Below, in pieces: positions 50,401 to 55,284 of a stretch of 64,000 bases of DNA (positions within the stretch are counted from its first letter, which is position 1; every line of letters starts with the position of its first letter). The notes under the pieces were generated by a model that was not told the origin of the DNA, did not search any database, and saw only the letters and a program-made list of their open reading frames with translations. The stretch spans positions 394,189-458,188 of the forward strand of contig VXBP01002775.1 in NCBI GenBank assembly GCA_013400115.1. Reading direction: 5' to 3'. The stretch comes from Rhinopomastus cyanomelas (taxonomy: Eukaryota; Chordata; Aves; Bucerotiformes; Rhinopomastidae). The position numbers and the translations under genes were made by a program.

Positions 50401-53400
50401 AGGTGATGGAGGCACCGTCCCTGGAGCTGTTCCACTACCAGGCAGAGATGGTTTCAGTGGTTAGGATTGTAGGGCGCACAGTAGGATCTGCTGATCTTGA
50501 AGGTCTTTTCCAACCTGGGTGATTCCATGATTCTGTTGTTACTGCTCTCAATTGCACAAGACCCTGCCACTGGCCGCCCTGTCAGTACCTGCAAGTCAGA
50601 ACTCAGGGGTGTGACATCCAAGGGATGCTAGAGAGGGAAAATCCAATTCAGTCCCCGTGGCAGCCCAACATCTTTTAGTAAGGGAAGAATAAGCATCTGT
50701 ATTAGAAGAATAAAATATGTTTTCAAATGGGTTTCTAAGGTTTTGGCAGAAGATCATGGGAACTGACCTCCCAACATTTGAAATGTTGGGGCTGATCAGC
50801 TGACGGCATCGCACAACCAGCGCGTTCCACGCTGCCTCCAACTGCCAACCAAAAGGCAGTATTTAAACTCATTTTCACGGACTGTTTTTCATGTCCTGCT
50901 TTCTGCTGCTGCTTTTTGAACCAAAGGTGCAGTGCTGCCTGTTTTACACCTCGTGCAGCCTCAGCTTTAGCGTTAAGCTGCATCTCGTTGCACCTCGCGG
51001 CACCTCTTTCATCGCTCGACCTTAACAAGGAATTTGGGAAGTGTTGGGACGTTTTGCAGAGGGTACTAACTGCAGCATAAACATCTCCACACATACAAGT
51101 GGGAAATGTTTGAACCTGTGAACTGTGGATGTTTTAACTGGGGGCGTCTCCTACGCCTCTTTTTGGTTCCCTTAAATAGTAGGACTGCTTAATAATTATT
51201 CGGGGCTCCACTGGAGCCTCACCGCTGTGCCCTTCCTGTGTGAATTTGCCCTTAAGACCATAAAGATTCTTAAAACTCACATGCTTAACTTTAAGCACAT
51301 TAACTTTTCTATTAACTTCAGTGGGATTACTTACTTGTTTTCCGTTAAGCATGCTCATAAATCTTGGAGGCTTTGTTTTCTCAGTGCCTCATGTCTTAAT
51401 CTGTAAACCAGGCCCGGTGCTCTGCGGGTTATAAACTGTTCCAGGCAGGAATTCCCAGCTCACAGTTTTCTCTGGCTGTATTTATGGCCAGGATTTAGTA
51501 CAATGGGGGTTTGCATTGCTGTAGGACTACCAGGTGTTGGTTTAAAATACATGTAGGTGTGTGTATGTACACATCTAGATCTATTAGAAGCAAAGTCAAC
51601 AGATCTCGTAGGTTCTCTTCCAGATGCAGCTTTGTAGCTGGGTTGCCTTTGTAGTTTTTCAGAGAGCACATCGATGGCCTCGTGTGTTTCCTTATTCACA
51701 GCACTTCACCTTCCCTAGAAGTGCATCTGTTCCAGTTGGTGAGAAAACGTGCCCCTCACCAGTTCCATTTCACTGGAACACAGGAGGTTCCACATCAATA
51801 TCAGAAGGAACTTCCCAGCTGAGGGTGACAGAGCACTGGAACGGGCTGCCCAGGGAGGTTGTGGAGTCTCCTTCTCTGGAGATGTTTAAAACCTGCCTGG
51901 ATGTGTTCCTGTGTGACTTGGTCTAGGTGATCCTGCTGTGACAGGGGGATTGGACTGGAGGATCTGTTGAGGTCCCTTCCAATCCCCAGTGTTCTGGGAT
52001 TTAATTGTGATTGAAGATGCTTGGTTTCCATGCTGTCTTGGCAATCGTCTCACGTAACAGGCAAGCAAGAACGGGCTTAGGCCAGCGACTGCTTTCAAAC
52101 TGATGGGCTGCAGTTTGGTTTGGACAGGCAGAATTGCTCCTGTGTCGCTTGCTTAAACCGTTCTGTGCGTCCGTTGTCATCCAGGGGTGTTCAAACAGTC
52201 TTTTATGACACAGACCAGCTCGTAAGCCTTCGTCACCTTTGACCAGAACAAAGAGATGTGAGCACTCACTGCACCCTGAGCGTGAAGGTTTTGGTTGTTT
52301 CCTCAGAGACACAGAGGGTGTTTGTGGCTTTAAGGTTCCTTGTAATGCATGTGATGCTCTAGAAACGCTCTTCTTGCCTCTCCTGATAACACAGCTCGGG
52401 CTTCAGGTGGTTTGTAGTCAAGGCTACATCAAGAGTGATGAGAATAATCTCTTAGAGAGGGTTTAGGTGACTCGGGTGGCTGTTAGAGTAATTGTCAGGC
52501 ACTGGGCCAGGGCATCTGATGGGGGGTCTTGAAAAAAGAGAAGCTAAGGAGCAGAAGGACTGGTAGAGCAGAGGAGCTACTACTCTACAAATGGAGTAGA
52601 AGAGGATGTGAGAGCATGAATCTGTAGTTAAAAAGAGACTGAACAAGAAAGCTCACTGTGTTATCTCTCTGGTGAGAAGATTCTTTCAAGTGAAGAACAA
52701 AGGAGAAGCCCATTAAAACCTAAGTTTTAAGTTAACTTAAAGGAGCACAGCTTGGATTTGTTTCTTCAGAGTGTTTTGCAATAGAATGTTTTCTTCTGAA
52801 GTAATTCTTTCAAAATTACCTTCCCAGTCCAGGCCCTCTGCATAGCTTTGTGTTTATCCTGGAAGAGCTGGTGAAAGGAAAGTCTTTGTAGCTGCACAAT
52901 TAAAGGGGGAAGATGTTTAGCACCTGTCAAACGTTCCCCCAAAAGTGATGGTGTTGACTGGCATTAACCAAACAGGCCTTCATGCTAATGCTGCTCTGTC
53001 ACTGGGTTCTAGGGTGGGAAGCCAACAGCGTGAGCCCCCCGTCTATACCACAGGCAGCACAGAAGCCAAACAGCCCGGGCGTGAATGCGAACAAGACTCC
53101 AGTGAAAGGTGAGTGTCTTCCAGTTGCTTTGCTTTGCCTGCCCTTCGTGAGCTCTGGGCCAGAGCCTCCTGATAACCTCCAAGAGGAGTTGTCCCATAAT
53201 CTTCCCCAGTGCTGAGGTCAGGCTGACAGCTCCCCGGATCCTCCCTTCTGCCCTTCTTGTAGATGGGTGTCACGCTGGCAAGTTTCCAGTCACCTGGGCC
53301 CTCTCCCATTAACCAGGACTCCTGAGAAATGATGGGGAGAGGCTTGGCAAGCTCCAGAGGCAGCTCTCTCAGCACTCTCGGGTGGCTCTCATCTGGCCCC

Positions 53401-54553
53401 ATAGACTTACAGCTGGCCAGTTGGCTTTAGGGGGTCATACACTACTATTTCCTTATCTAGGTGACTCTGGCCATCCCTGGATGAAGTTAATCAGCCACCT
53501 GCCTGGGCAAACTGTTCCGGGGCCTGATGACCCCTTCCCTAAAGAAGTTTTTCCTGATGTCTAACCTAAGTTCTAACCTGAACTGGGGCAACTTGAGGCC
53601 ATTTCTTCTTGTTCTATCACTTCTTACAACCCCCAGGGACCACTGCAGACTGGGGCCTGGTCCACCGGAGAGCAGTGTCGGAGAAAGGGACCTGGGGGCC
53701 CTGGTGGACAGCAGGATGGCCATGAGCCAGCAGTGTGCCCTGGTGGCCAAGAGGGCCAGCGGCATCCTGGGGTGGATCATGAGTGGGGTGGTCAGCAGGT
53801 AGAGGTTCTCCTCTCCCTCTACTCTGCCCTGGTGAGACTGCATCTGGAATGTTGTGTCCAGTTCTGGGCCCCTCAGTTCCGGAAGGACACAGAGCTGCTG
53901 GAGAGAGTCCAGCACAGAGCCACCAAGATGATGAAGGGAGTGGAGCATCTGCGTGATGGGGAAAGGCTGAGGGAGCTGGGGCTCTTCAGCTGGGAGAAAA
54001 GGTGACTGAGGGGTGACCTTGCTAGTGTTTATAAATATGTTAAAGTTGGGTGTCAGGAGGATGGAGCCAGGCTCTGCTCAGTGTCATCTAGTGATAGGAC
54101 AAGGGGCAATGGGTGTGAGCTGGAACAGAGGAGGTTCCACATCAATATGAGAAGGACCTTCTTCATGATGAGGGTGACGGAGCTCTGGAACAGGCTGCCC
54201 AGGGGGGTTGTGGAGTCTCCTTCTCTGGAGATGTTTAAAACCCACCTGGACATGTTCCTGTGTGCCTTGGTCTAGGTGACCCTGCTGTGTCAGGGGGACT
54301 GGGACTGGATGATCCTTTGAGGTCCCTTCCAATCCTTAATGCTCTGTGATTCCATGAACAGCATCAATCCAGCATTCAGTCAGTTTTGTTTCAAAACAGC
54401 TGACAAGCCTGTGCTTTTCTTTCTCTTCTAGAGCCTACAAAGAAACCTAAAGACTTGACTGCCTGGTTCAGCCTCTTTGCCGACCTTGACCCGTTATCCA
54501 ACCCCGACGCTGTGGGCAGAACCGACAAAGAACACGAACTGCTTAATGCATGA
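14483..54553 (+). CDS. ICA1: Islet cell autoantigen 1 (ICA69), spliced CDS, 498 aa
   Basis: Coding segments: 14483-14499, 17694-17865, 20032-20104, 21556-21679, 23127-23325, 38254-38379, 38568-38666, 42290-42384, 44021-44070, 47256-47297, 49472-49753, 53013-53108, 54432-54553. All junctions are GT/AG, phases close exactly, and the total is 1497 nt including TGA. Residues about 48-255 form the arfaptin-homology (AH/BAR) domain with the near-invariant stretch TGKKEDEHVVASDADLDAKL. The C-terminus ends with the ICA69 signature TAWFSLFADLDPLSNPDAVG. Known family biology: ICA1 is a cytosolic and Golgi/secretory-granule protein that heterodimerises with the PICK1 BAR domain, binds Rab2 and affects dense-core vesicle trafficking and AMPA-receptor targeting. 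It is a type 1 diabetes autoantigen in humans. The paralogue ICA1L is less similar (for example in the exon 3 and exon 8 sequences). Length is close to the human form (about 483 aa). No frameshift or internal stop was seen. Confidence 0.95.
15895..15962 (+). repeat. Imperfect tetranucleotide microsatellite (GATA/GGTA/GGAT)
   Basis: A run mixing GATA, GGTA, GATG and GACA/CATA quartets ('gatagataggtgggtaggta' to 'gatggatggatggacagaca'), ending in a short (TG)n tract. Interrupted repeats of this kind are often length-polymorphic. It lies in intron 2 of ICA1. Confidence 0.85.
16191..16545 (-). mobile_element. CR1 LINE fragment (inverted)
   Basis: Reverse complement of a diverged CR1 3' end: 'ggttagaagggacctctaga', 'cacatccaggcaggttttta', 'cctctttgggcagcctgttc', 'gtgcccattgcctcttgttc'. 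The copy extends about 350 bp into the ORF2 tail. No coding capacity remains. Confidence 0.85.
16915..17177 (+). mobile_element. CR1 LINE fragment (3' end)
   Basis: A + strand copy: 'gacaagacaagggacagagg', 'ctggaacacacaaggttcca', 'gagacttctctggagatgtt', 'tggaccagatgatcttcaga', ending 'tctgtgattctgag'. Its orientation is opposite to the CR1 copy 370 bp to the left. Confidence 0.9.
17479..17566 (-). mobile_element. CR1 LINE fragment (3' tip, different subfamily)
   Basis: 'tggaatcgtttaggttggaa' then 'aagacctttaggatccagtc' and 'caaccattacc'. This tip carries the 'ggttggaaaagacctttagg' variant, unlike the 'ggattggaagggacct' variant common elsewhere in the window. It ends about 130 bp before ICA1 exon 3. 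Confidence 0.8.
17694..17865 (+). CDS. ICA1: ICA1 exon 3 (residues 6-63)
   Basis: 172 nt between the acceptor 'cctaatattctag' and a donor of gtttgt type. The encoded text includes Q-Y-A-Q-S-Q-E-K-S-V-V-N-K-M and then the TGKKEDEHVVASDADLDAKL block that opens the arfaptin-homology region. The donor is weaker than those of neighbouring exons (gag|gtttgt). Confidence 0.95.
18712..18818 (-). mobile_element. CR1 LINE fragment (3' tip, inverted)
   Basis: 'tagaaccatagagtgctttc' and 'ggtcatctagtctaatccca', followed by 'acacctccagctagatcagg', which belongs to the CR1 subfamily with a longer 3' tail. About 107 bp survive. Confidence 0.8.
18952..19110. repeat. AT-rich low-complexity tract (TATA/ATATTTA)
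   Basis: About 160 bp composed almost wholly of A and T in overlapping tata, aata and attt runs, with a few scattered G or C bases. It is locally self-complementary (several atatat palindromes). There is no terminal structure to suggest a specific transposon. Confidence 0.9.
20032..20104 (+). CDS. ICA1: ICA1 exon 4 (residues 64-88)
   Basis: 73 nt from the acceptor 'caatatcag' to the strong donor gtaagt at 20105. It encodes L-F-H-S-I-Q-R-T-C-M-E-L-L-K-V-I, then E-L-Y-Q-K-R-I-C, part of the first long helix of the arfaptin-homology domain. The last base starts a Phe codon finished by exon 5. Confidence 0.94.
20105..21555 (+). other. ICA1: ICA1 intron 4
   Basis: A 1.45-kb AT-rich intron with no CR1 fragment that I can recognise. 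No other feature seen. Confidence 0.75.
21556..21679 (+). CDS. ICA1: ICA1 exon 5 (residues 88-129)
   Basis: 124 nt between the acceptor 'ttttcattag' and the donor aag|gtatac. It encodes S-Q-E-E-N-E-L-G-K-F-L-R-S-Q-G, then K-M-M-Q-A-T-G-K-A-L-C-F-S-S-Q-Q, which are highly conserved ICA1-family segments. The split Arg codon (AG|A) joins exon 6. Confidence 0.95.
21680..23126 (+). other. ICA1: ICA1 intron 5
   Basis: A 1.45-kb intron without recognised CR1. A perfect 13-bp-stem inverted repeat sits at 22719-22754 (listed separately). Confidence 0.75.
22719..22754. repeat. Short perfect inverted repeat (13-bp stem, 10-nt loop)
   Basis: The arm 'aatctgaacaatt' (22719-22731) is exactly complementary to 'aattgttcagatt' (22742-22754). 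The 10-nt spacer tctttgaagg could extend the stem by a few pairs. It is too short for a typical pre-miRNA hairpin, and no flanking complementarity is evident. Confidence 0.8.
23127..23325 (+). CDS. ICA1: ICA1 exon 6 (residues 129-195)
   Basis: 199 nt after the pyrimidine-rich acceptor 'cctccctccag', ending at the donor aag|gtacga. It encodes Y-Q-E-V-E-T-F, D-T-W-L-T-V-N-R-M-E-Q, and the family hallmark E-Y-R-G-A-L-L-W-M-K-D-V-S-Q-E-L-D-P-D-L within the arfaptin-homology domain. It ends in phase 0. Confidence 0.96.
24296..24430 (+). repeat. Three-copy 46/47-bp tandem repeat (minisatellite)
   Basis: Units start at 24296, 24342 and 24389 with 'taattaatttgggatttt' and continue through 'aaactggaataaaccatcct'. 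Units 1 and 2 differ by one T in the T-run. Unit 3 diverges only at its last few bases (ctgacagg in place of ctgaaaga). The near-identity implies recent expansion. Confidence 0.95.
26456..26516 (-). mobile_element. CR1 LINE fragment (3' tip only)
   Basis: 61 bp: 'agaatcatagaatcattcag', then 'gttggaaaagacccttggga' and 'agagtccaacc'. It is the 'ggttggaaaagacc' subfamily, as at 17479. Confidence 0.85.
29270..29312 (-). mobile_element. Possible CR1 remnant
   Basis: Only 'tagatcatctagtccaatcc' and a few flanking bases match the CR1 end block. The terminal 'gattggaagggacc' part is unrecognisable. It could be a chance or highly decayed match. Confidence 0.4.
31013..31500 (+). mobile_element. CR1 LINE fragment (about 490 bp, ORF2 tail to 3' end)
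   Basis: The + strand frame encodes R-L-R-E-L-G-L-F-S-P-G-K-R-R, the CR1 ORF2 C-terminal signature. It is followed by 'gataggacaaggggaaatgg', a distinctive 'ggaggttggagtaggtgatc' segment and a poorly conserved end (cctgagccaatctgattctt). The tail variant differs from the 'ggggattggactagatgat' subfamily. Confidence 0.88.
34579..34690 (-). mobile_element. CR1 LINE fragment (3' end, inverted)
   Basis: 'cacagaatcacagaatgacc' and 'agggttggaagggaccttga', then the tctagttccagccccctgc block and 'agagacaccttcactagatc'. It lies head-to-head with the large + strand CR1 that starts about 45 bp to its right. Confidence 0.85.
34735..35693 (+). mobile_element. CR1 LINE copy with reverse-transcriptase remnants (longest in window)
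   Basis: About 960 bp. Interrupted frames still show RT motif A as V-Y-L-D-F-S-K-A-F-D-T-V (34815-34850) and the catalytic motif C as R-F-A-D-D-T-E-L-G (35083-35106 region). Next come E-V-N-C-M-R-F-N-K-A-K-G, G-E-E-W-L-E-S-C, R-E-L-G-L-F-S-L-E-K-R-R, and a 3' end (gttggactggatgatcttgg, then tgtgattctat). Stops and frameshifts show that it is dead. An intact CR1 would be about 4.5 kb, so this copy is 5'-truncated. It sits in intron 6 of ICA1 on the sense strand. Confidence 0.93.
37112..37478 (-). mobile_element. CR1 LINE fragment (inverted, about 370 bp)
   Basis: 'catagaatcattaggggttg' start, then 'aggaacacatccaggcaggt', 'gaaggagactccacaacccc', 'ttgatgtagaacctcctccg' and 'aggtcacccctcagtctctt'. 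The - strand reads through the CR1 ORF2 tail. It appears moderately young, with few indels. Confidence 0.92.
38007..38140 (-). mobile_element. CR1 LINE fragment (3' tip, inverted)
   Basis: 'tatcacagagcattagggat' followed by 'agatcatctagtccagtccc', 'caggaacataaccaggcggg' and 'gaaggagactccgcg'. It ends about 115 bp before ICA1 exon 7 and is the closest upstream repeat to that exon. Confidence 0.9.
38254..38379 (+). CDS. ICA1: ICA1 exon 7 (residues 196-237)
   Basis: 126 nt (42 codons, phase 0-0) after the acceptor 'tttctttgaag', ending at the donor cag|gtatcc. It encodes N-F-D-K-L-K-T-D-V-C-Q-K-V-D-L-L-G-A-S-R, a nearly invariant block of the arfaptin-homology domain, then C-N-L-L-S-H-V-L-T-T-Y-Q. 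Confidence 0.96.
38568..38666 (+). CDS. ICA1: ICA1 exon 8 (residues 238-270)
   Basis: 99 nt (33 codons, phase 0-0) after the acceptor 'gtcctgccttgcag', ending at the donor aag|gtaagg. It encodes T-T-L-L-H-F-W-E-K-T-S-H-T-M-A-A-I-H-E-S, then F-K-G-Y-Q-P-Y-E-F, the end of the BAR-type domain. The intron before it is only 188 bp (38380-38567), the shortest in the gene. Confidence 0.96.
38868..39148 (+). mobile_element. CR1 LINE fragment (ORF2 tail and 3' end)
   Basis: 'ggggagaccttatcgctctt', 'caagtcactggcaatagaac', 'ggaacaggcttcccagggag', 'gtgtcactgtccctggaggt', then a 'ggtagggttgggttgatgga' tail. It belongs to the same tail subfamily as the large copy at 34.7-35.7 kb. It starts about 200 bp after ICA1 exon 8. 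Confidence 0.9.
40162..40297 (-). mobile_element. CR1 LINE fragment (3' end, inverted)
   Basis: 'cagtcacagaatgtgatgga', then 'gtcatctagtccaacccccc', 'gcagggacatctttaaccag' and 'gttgctcagagccccatcaa'. It belongs to the same subfamily as the copy at 8710-9040. Confidence 0.88.
40601..40797 (+). mobile_element. CR1 LINE fragment (3' end)
   Basis: 'ggttggaacaggctgctcag', 'tggagtcgctgtacctgaag', 'gttggacttaatggtcctgg' and a terminal 'attctatgtgattctg'. It has the opposite orientation to the copy 300 bp to the left. Confidence 0.88.
41722..41889 (+). mobile_element. CR1 LINE fragment (3' end)
   Basis: 'ggggggtcgtggagtctcct', 'tctggagacatttaaaacct', 'ggtctgggtggtcctgctgt' and 'gatctttcgaggtcccttcc', ending 'aatgattctctgat'. 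The strong resemblance to the copies at 48.1 and 54.2 kb points to one relatively recent subfamily. It lies about 400 bp upstream of exon 9. Confidence 0.93.
42290..42384 (+). CDS. ICA1: ICA1 exon 9 (residues 271-302)
   Basis: 95 nt after the acceptor 'atgatctag', ending at the consensus donor gtaagt at 42385. It encodes S-L-Q-D-P-A-N-K-L-T-E-K-A-E-K-E-E, a charged linker after the BAR domain that corresponds to the human S-L-Q-D-P-M-K-K-L segment. The junction produces CA|G, completing a Gln with exon 10. Confidence 0.93.
42385..44020 (+). other. ICA1: ICA1 intron 9
   Basis: A 1.6-kb intron with no CR1 fragment that I can recognise and no other feature seen. Confidence 0.7.
44021..44070 (+). 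CDS. ICA1: ICA1 exon 10 (residues 302-319, 50 nt)
   Basis: Found by phase requirement. Exon 9 ends with two codon bases and exon 11 needs one, so an exon of length 2 mod 3 was expected. This 50-nt segment lies between the acceptor 'tcaaattaag' and the donor cag|gtattt and encodes L-I-S-L-E-E-E-S-Q-T-K-D-S-N-Y-S. That matches the human L-I-S-L-E-E-E-N-Q segment. The human protein, as I remember it, continues about 20 residues further before the next conserved block; I do not find an equivalent exon here. Confidence 0.9.
44455..44728 (+). mobile_element. Diverged CR1 LINE fragment
   Basis: 'tgacagaacaggagacaatg', 'tttacagtgagggtggtaca', 'ggaggggctgtggattcttt', 'gtccctggagatcttgaaag' and an eroded end, 'gagatctttccaacctactg'. 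It is older than most copies here, judging by the frequent mismatches. Confidence 0.75.
46386..46650 (-). mobile_element. CR1 LINE fragment (inverted), upstream of exon 11
   Basis: 'cacagaaccacagagcatta', 'gacctcgaaagatcatccag', 'aagtcacacaggaacatatc', 'gaaggagactccacaacccc', then 'ttaatgtggaacctcctctg'. It is the mirror partner of the + strand copy after exon 11 (see findings). Confidence 0.93.
47256..47297 (+). CDS. ICA1: ICA1 exon 11 (residues 319-333, 42-nt micro-cassette)
   Basis: 42 nt, phase 1-1, between the acceptor 'tttgcttttag' and a donor gtagga that departs from consensus at +4. It encodes A-I-D-D-L-L-D-L-Q-P-E-E-S, aligning with the human P-I-D-E-L-L-D-M-K segment. Removing it would keep the frame. 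Confidence 0.9.
47298..49471 (+). other. ICA1: ICA1 intron 11
   Basis: A 2.2-kb intron, a third of it occupied by the CR1 copy at 47643-48321. The remaining 1.15 kb (48.32-49.47) has AT-rich stretches such as the 'ttaattattattgatgtata' area near 49.33 kb and no recognised feature. Confidence 0.7.
47643..48321 (+). mobile_element. CR1 LINE fragment (about 680 bp)
   Basis: Carries ORF2 C-terminal motifs M-S-Q-Q-C-A-L-V-A-K-K-A-N-S-I-L-G-W, S-A-L-V-S-P-H-L-E-C-C-V-Q-F-W-A and R-G-S-G-C-E-L-E-Q-R-R-F-H-I. It finishes with 'ggggattggactgggtgatc' and 'ttctctgattctgtgatcac'. Few indels are present, so it is among the younger copies. Confidence 0.95.
49472..49753 (+). CDS. ICA1: ICA1 exon 12 (residues 333-427)
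   Basis: 282 nt, phase 1-1, after the acceptor 'gtttgagacag', ending at the donor gtgaga. It encodes D-M-V-L-L-N-E-I-L-N-A-S-S-L-D-E-G-E-F-S, K-E-W-T-A-V-F-G-Q-E and G-Y-L-P-S-Q-L-L-D-Q-N-M-N-D-L-Q, conserved ICA69 C-terminal motifs. The intervening Ser/Thr/Pro-rich stretch is poorly conserved. Confidence 0.96.
49880..50533 (+). mobile_element. CR1 LINE fragment with internal tandem triplication
   Basis: 'actggatgctgttttgggcc' and 'ggtgctggagaaggggtaga' (ORF2 region) are repeated three times. Then 'aggaggctgagaggagacct', a 'gggaggttgcagtgaggtgg' segment and the end 'ggtcttttccaacctgggtg' followed by ttccatgattctg. The flanking CR1 order is otherwise normal. Confidence 0.92.
49950..50215 (+). 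repeat. Tandem triplication, 94-bp unit, inside CR1
   Basis: Units begin with 'gcaataagga' at 49950, 50034 and 50128. The first unit lacks about 10 bp (ggtcatgga region), giving 84 bp. Units two and three are essentially identical over their shared length, so the duplication is recent relative to the CR1 insertion. Confidence 0.95.
51768..51997 (+). mobile_element. CR1 LINE fragment (3' end)
   Basis: 'cactggaacacaggaggttc', 'tgacagagcactggaacggg', 'tgacttggtctaggtgatcc', 'gggggattggactggaggat' and 'ccccagtgttctgggattta'. It belongs to the same young-looking subfamily as the copy at 47.6-48.3 kb. Confidence 0.93.
53013..53108 (+). CDS. ICA1: ICA1 exon 13 (residues 427-459, 96-nt cassette)
   Basis: 96 nt, phase 1-1, between the acceptor 'actgggttctag' and a perfect donor (ag|gtgagt). 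It encodes G-W-E-A-N-S-V-S-P-P-S-I-P-Q and P-N-S-P-G-V-N-A-N-K-T-P-V-K, a low-complexity Pro/Ser/Asn segment. Its support is open frame, phase agreement and good splice sites; the human ICA1 protein I recall goes directly from the Q-L-L-D-Q-N-M block to the T-A-W-F-S-L block. The paralogue ICA1L has extra sequence at this place. It is probably an alternative exon. Confidence 0.78.
53155..53405 (-). mobile_element. CR1 ORF2 internal fragment (inverted)
   Basis: The - strand frame encodes M-G-P-D-E-S-H-P-R-V-L-R-E-L, then G-D-W-K-L-A-S-V-T-P-I-Y-K-K-G-R-R-E-D-P-G, the CR1 segment just upstream of the RT palm. This is the only piece in the window from that part of the element. Confidence 0.92.
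53480..53632 (-). mobile_element. CR1 ORF2 C-terminal fragment (inverted)
   Basis: The - strand frame gives R-T-R-R-N-G-L-K-L, then L-D-I-R-K-N-F-F and S-L-P-R-Q-V-A-D, the ORF2 tail. In element orientation it precedes the 53155-53405 fragment although it comes from further 3'. The two are therefore separate insertions or a rearranged copy. Confidence 0.85.
53650..54354 (+). mobile_element. CR1 LINE fragment (about 700 bp, sense)
   Basis: The frames encode E-R-D-L-G-A-L-V-D-S-R-M-A-M-S-Q-Q-C-A, H-L-E-C-C-V-Q-F-W-A-P-Q-F-R-K-D-T-E and E-R-L-R-E-L-G-L-F-S-W-E-K-R. The 3' end is 'gggggactgggactggatga' with 'gctctgtgattcc'. It stops about 75 bp before the last ICA1 exon. Confidence 0.95.
54432..54553 (+). 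CDS. ICA1: ICA1 exon 14, coding part (residues 459-498, stop)
   Basis: Begins after the acceptor 'tttctttctcttctag' and ends with TGA at 54551-54553. It encodes K-K-P-K-D-L-T-A-W-F-S-L-F-A-D-L-D-P-L-S, then N-P-D-A-V-G-R-T-D-K-E-H-E-L-L-N-A. The terminal E-L-L-N-A is shared by ICA1 and ICA1L, while the T-D-K-E-H version is the ICA1 form. This is the exon that decides the paralogue call. Confidence 0.98.
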
Positions 54554-54654
54554 GTCAGCTGCCTCTGGTAACTCGCCTTCTCCCATTCGTTGACACTGTT
54601 TTGGGGTTTCAAACAGCCCTTCCTGTTGTGAAGCTATGAGGTCTGTGCCATGAC

Positions 54655-54660
54655 AATAAA
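54655..54660 (+). terminator. ICA1: ICA1 proximal polyadenylation signal
   Basis: AATAAA within 'catgacaataaatctctaca', 102 nt after the stop codon, with a pyrimidine-rich segment 20-35 nt downstream. Confidence 0.75.
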
Positions 54661-55278
54661 TCTCTACAGGGAACGAACCCTCTTTTCTCTAGCCGCACTT
54701 ATTCGCTCTCGTTTTGTACGAAGGGGTCGCGTTTCTTTTCTACGCGGATTTACACCGACGCGGGTTTCTTGCCGAACGAGACCCTTTGCAGACGAACCAC
54801 CACCTCCGCCCGGCGACGCGGAGCCGACACCAGAGGGACAGACACTGCAAACCTATTTTTTTATAACGTTTCTTGAGGAGGTTAAAAACAAAAGCCCAGG
54901 GAACTGAGGTGGCTGCAGGAGGCAAACATCGGTCGCGCATCGGCAAGACAGATACGGGCAGGGTTGCTCAACGCTGTCAGCTGCATTTGTGTCGTTAGCG
55001 CTCACGGTGAAGAGCCTGTGCTGGGGCTAATTACTGAAGAGCCACGTTTGAGCCTCCGCAGCCGCGGCACTTGGGCCCTCTCTGAGCAGCAGAAGTCACG
55101 CCCAGCAGGCTTCTCCTCTGAGGTTGCCCTCCATCGTGCCAACGCAGCTTGCAGACGTTCCTTGCGACTGATGCTTCCCCGTGCCTCCAAAACACACCTG
55201 CTTGTGCTCAAAGCCCTTCCCAGCCCCTTTCTTTCTGGAGCATGCGCTGCTTGGAGCTTGTCGTGACGTTCGCTCTTC

Positions 55279-55284
55279 AATAAA
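55279..55284 (+). terminator. ICA1: Possible distal ICA1 polyadenylation signal
   Basis: AATAAA in 'cgctcttcaataaagtgact'. It is the next canonical hexamer downstream and may define a longer 3' UTR. It could also be unused. Confidence 0.4.

Larger units (their letters stand above)
49754..53012 (+). other. ICA1: ICA1 intron 12
   Basis: A 3.3-kb intron containing a CR1 copy with a triplicated segment (49.88-50.53 kb) and a second CR1 3' end (51.77-52.0 kb). Other parts (50.55-51.76 and 52.0-53.0 kb) show nothing I can assign. Confidence 0.7.
53109..54431 (+). other. ICA1: ICA1 intron 13 (nearly all CR1)
   Basis: A 1.3-kb intron of which about 1.1 kb is three CR1 pieces: two antisense and one sense. 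Little unique sequence remains at either end: about 45 bp after exon 13 and about 75 bp before exon 14. Confidence 0.8.

Noticed and set aside
14483..54553. Assignment of the main gene to the paralogue ICA1L instead of ICA1
   Set aside because: Exon 3, exon 8 (H-F-W-E-K-T-S-H-T-M-A-A-I-H-E-S) and the T-D-K-E-H-E-L-L-N-A end match ICA1. The neighbouring GLCCI1 also fits the ICA1 locus.
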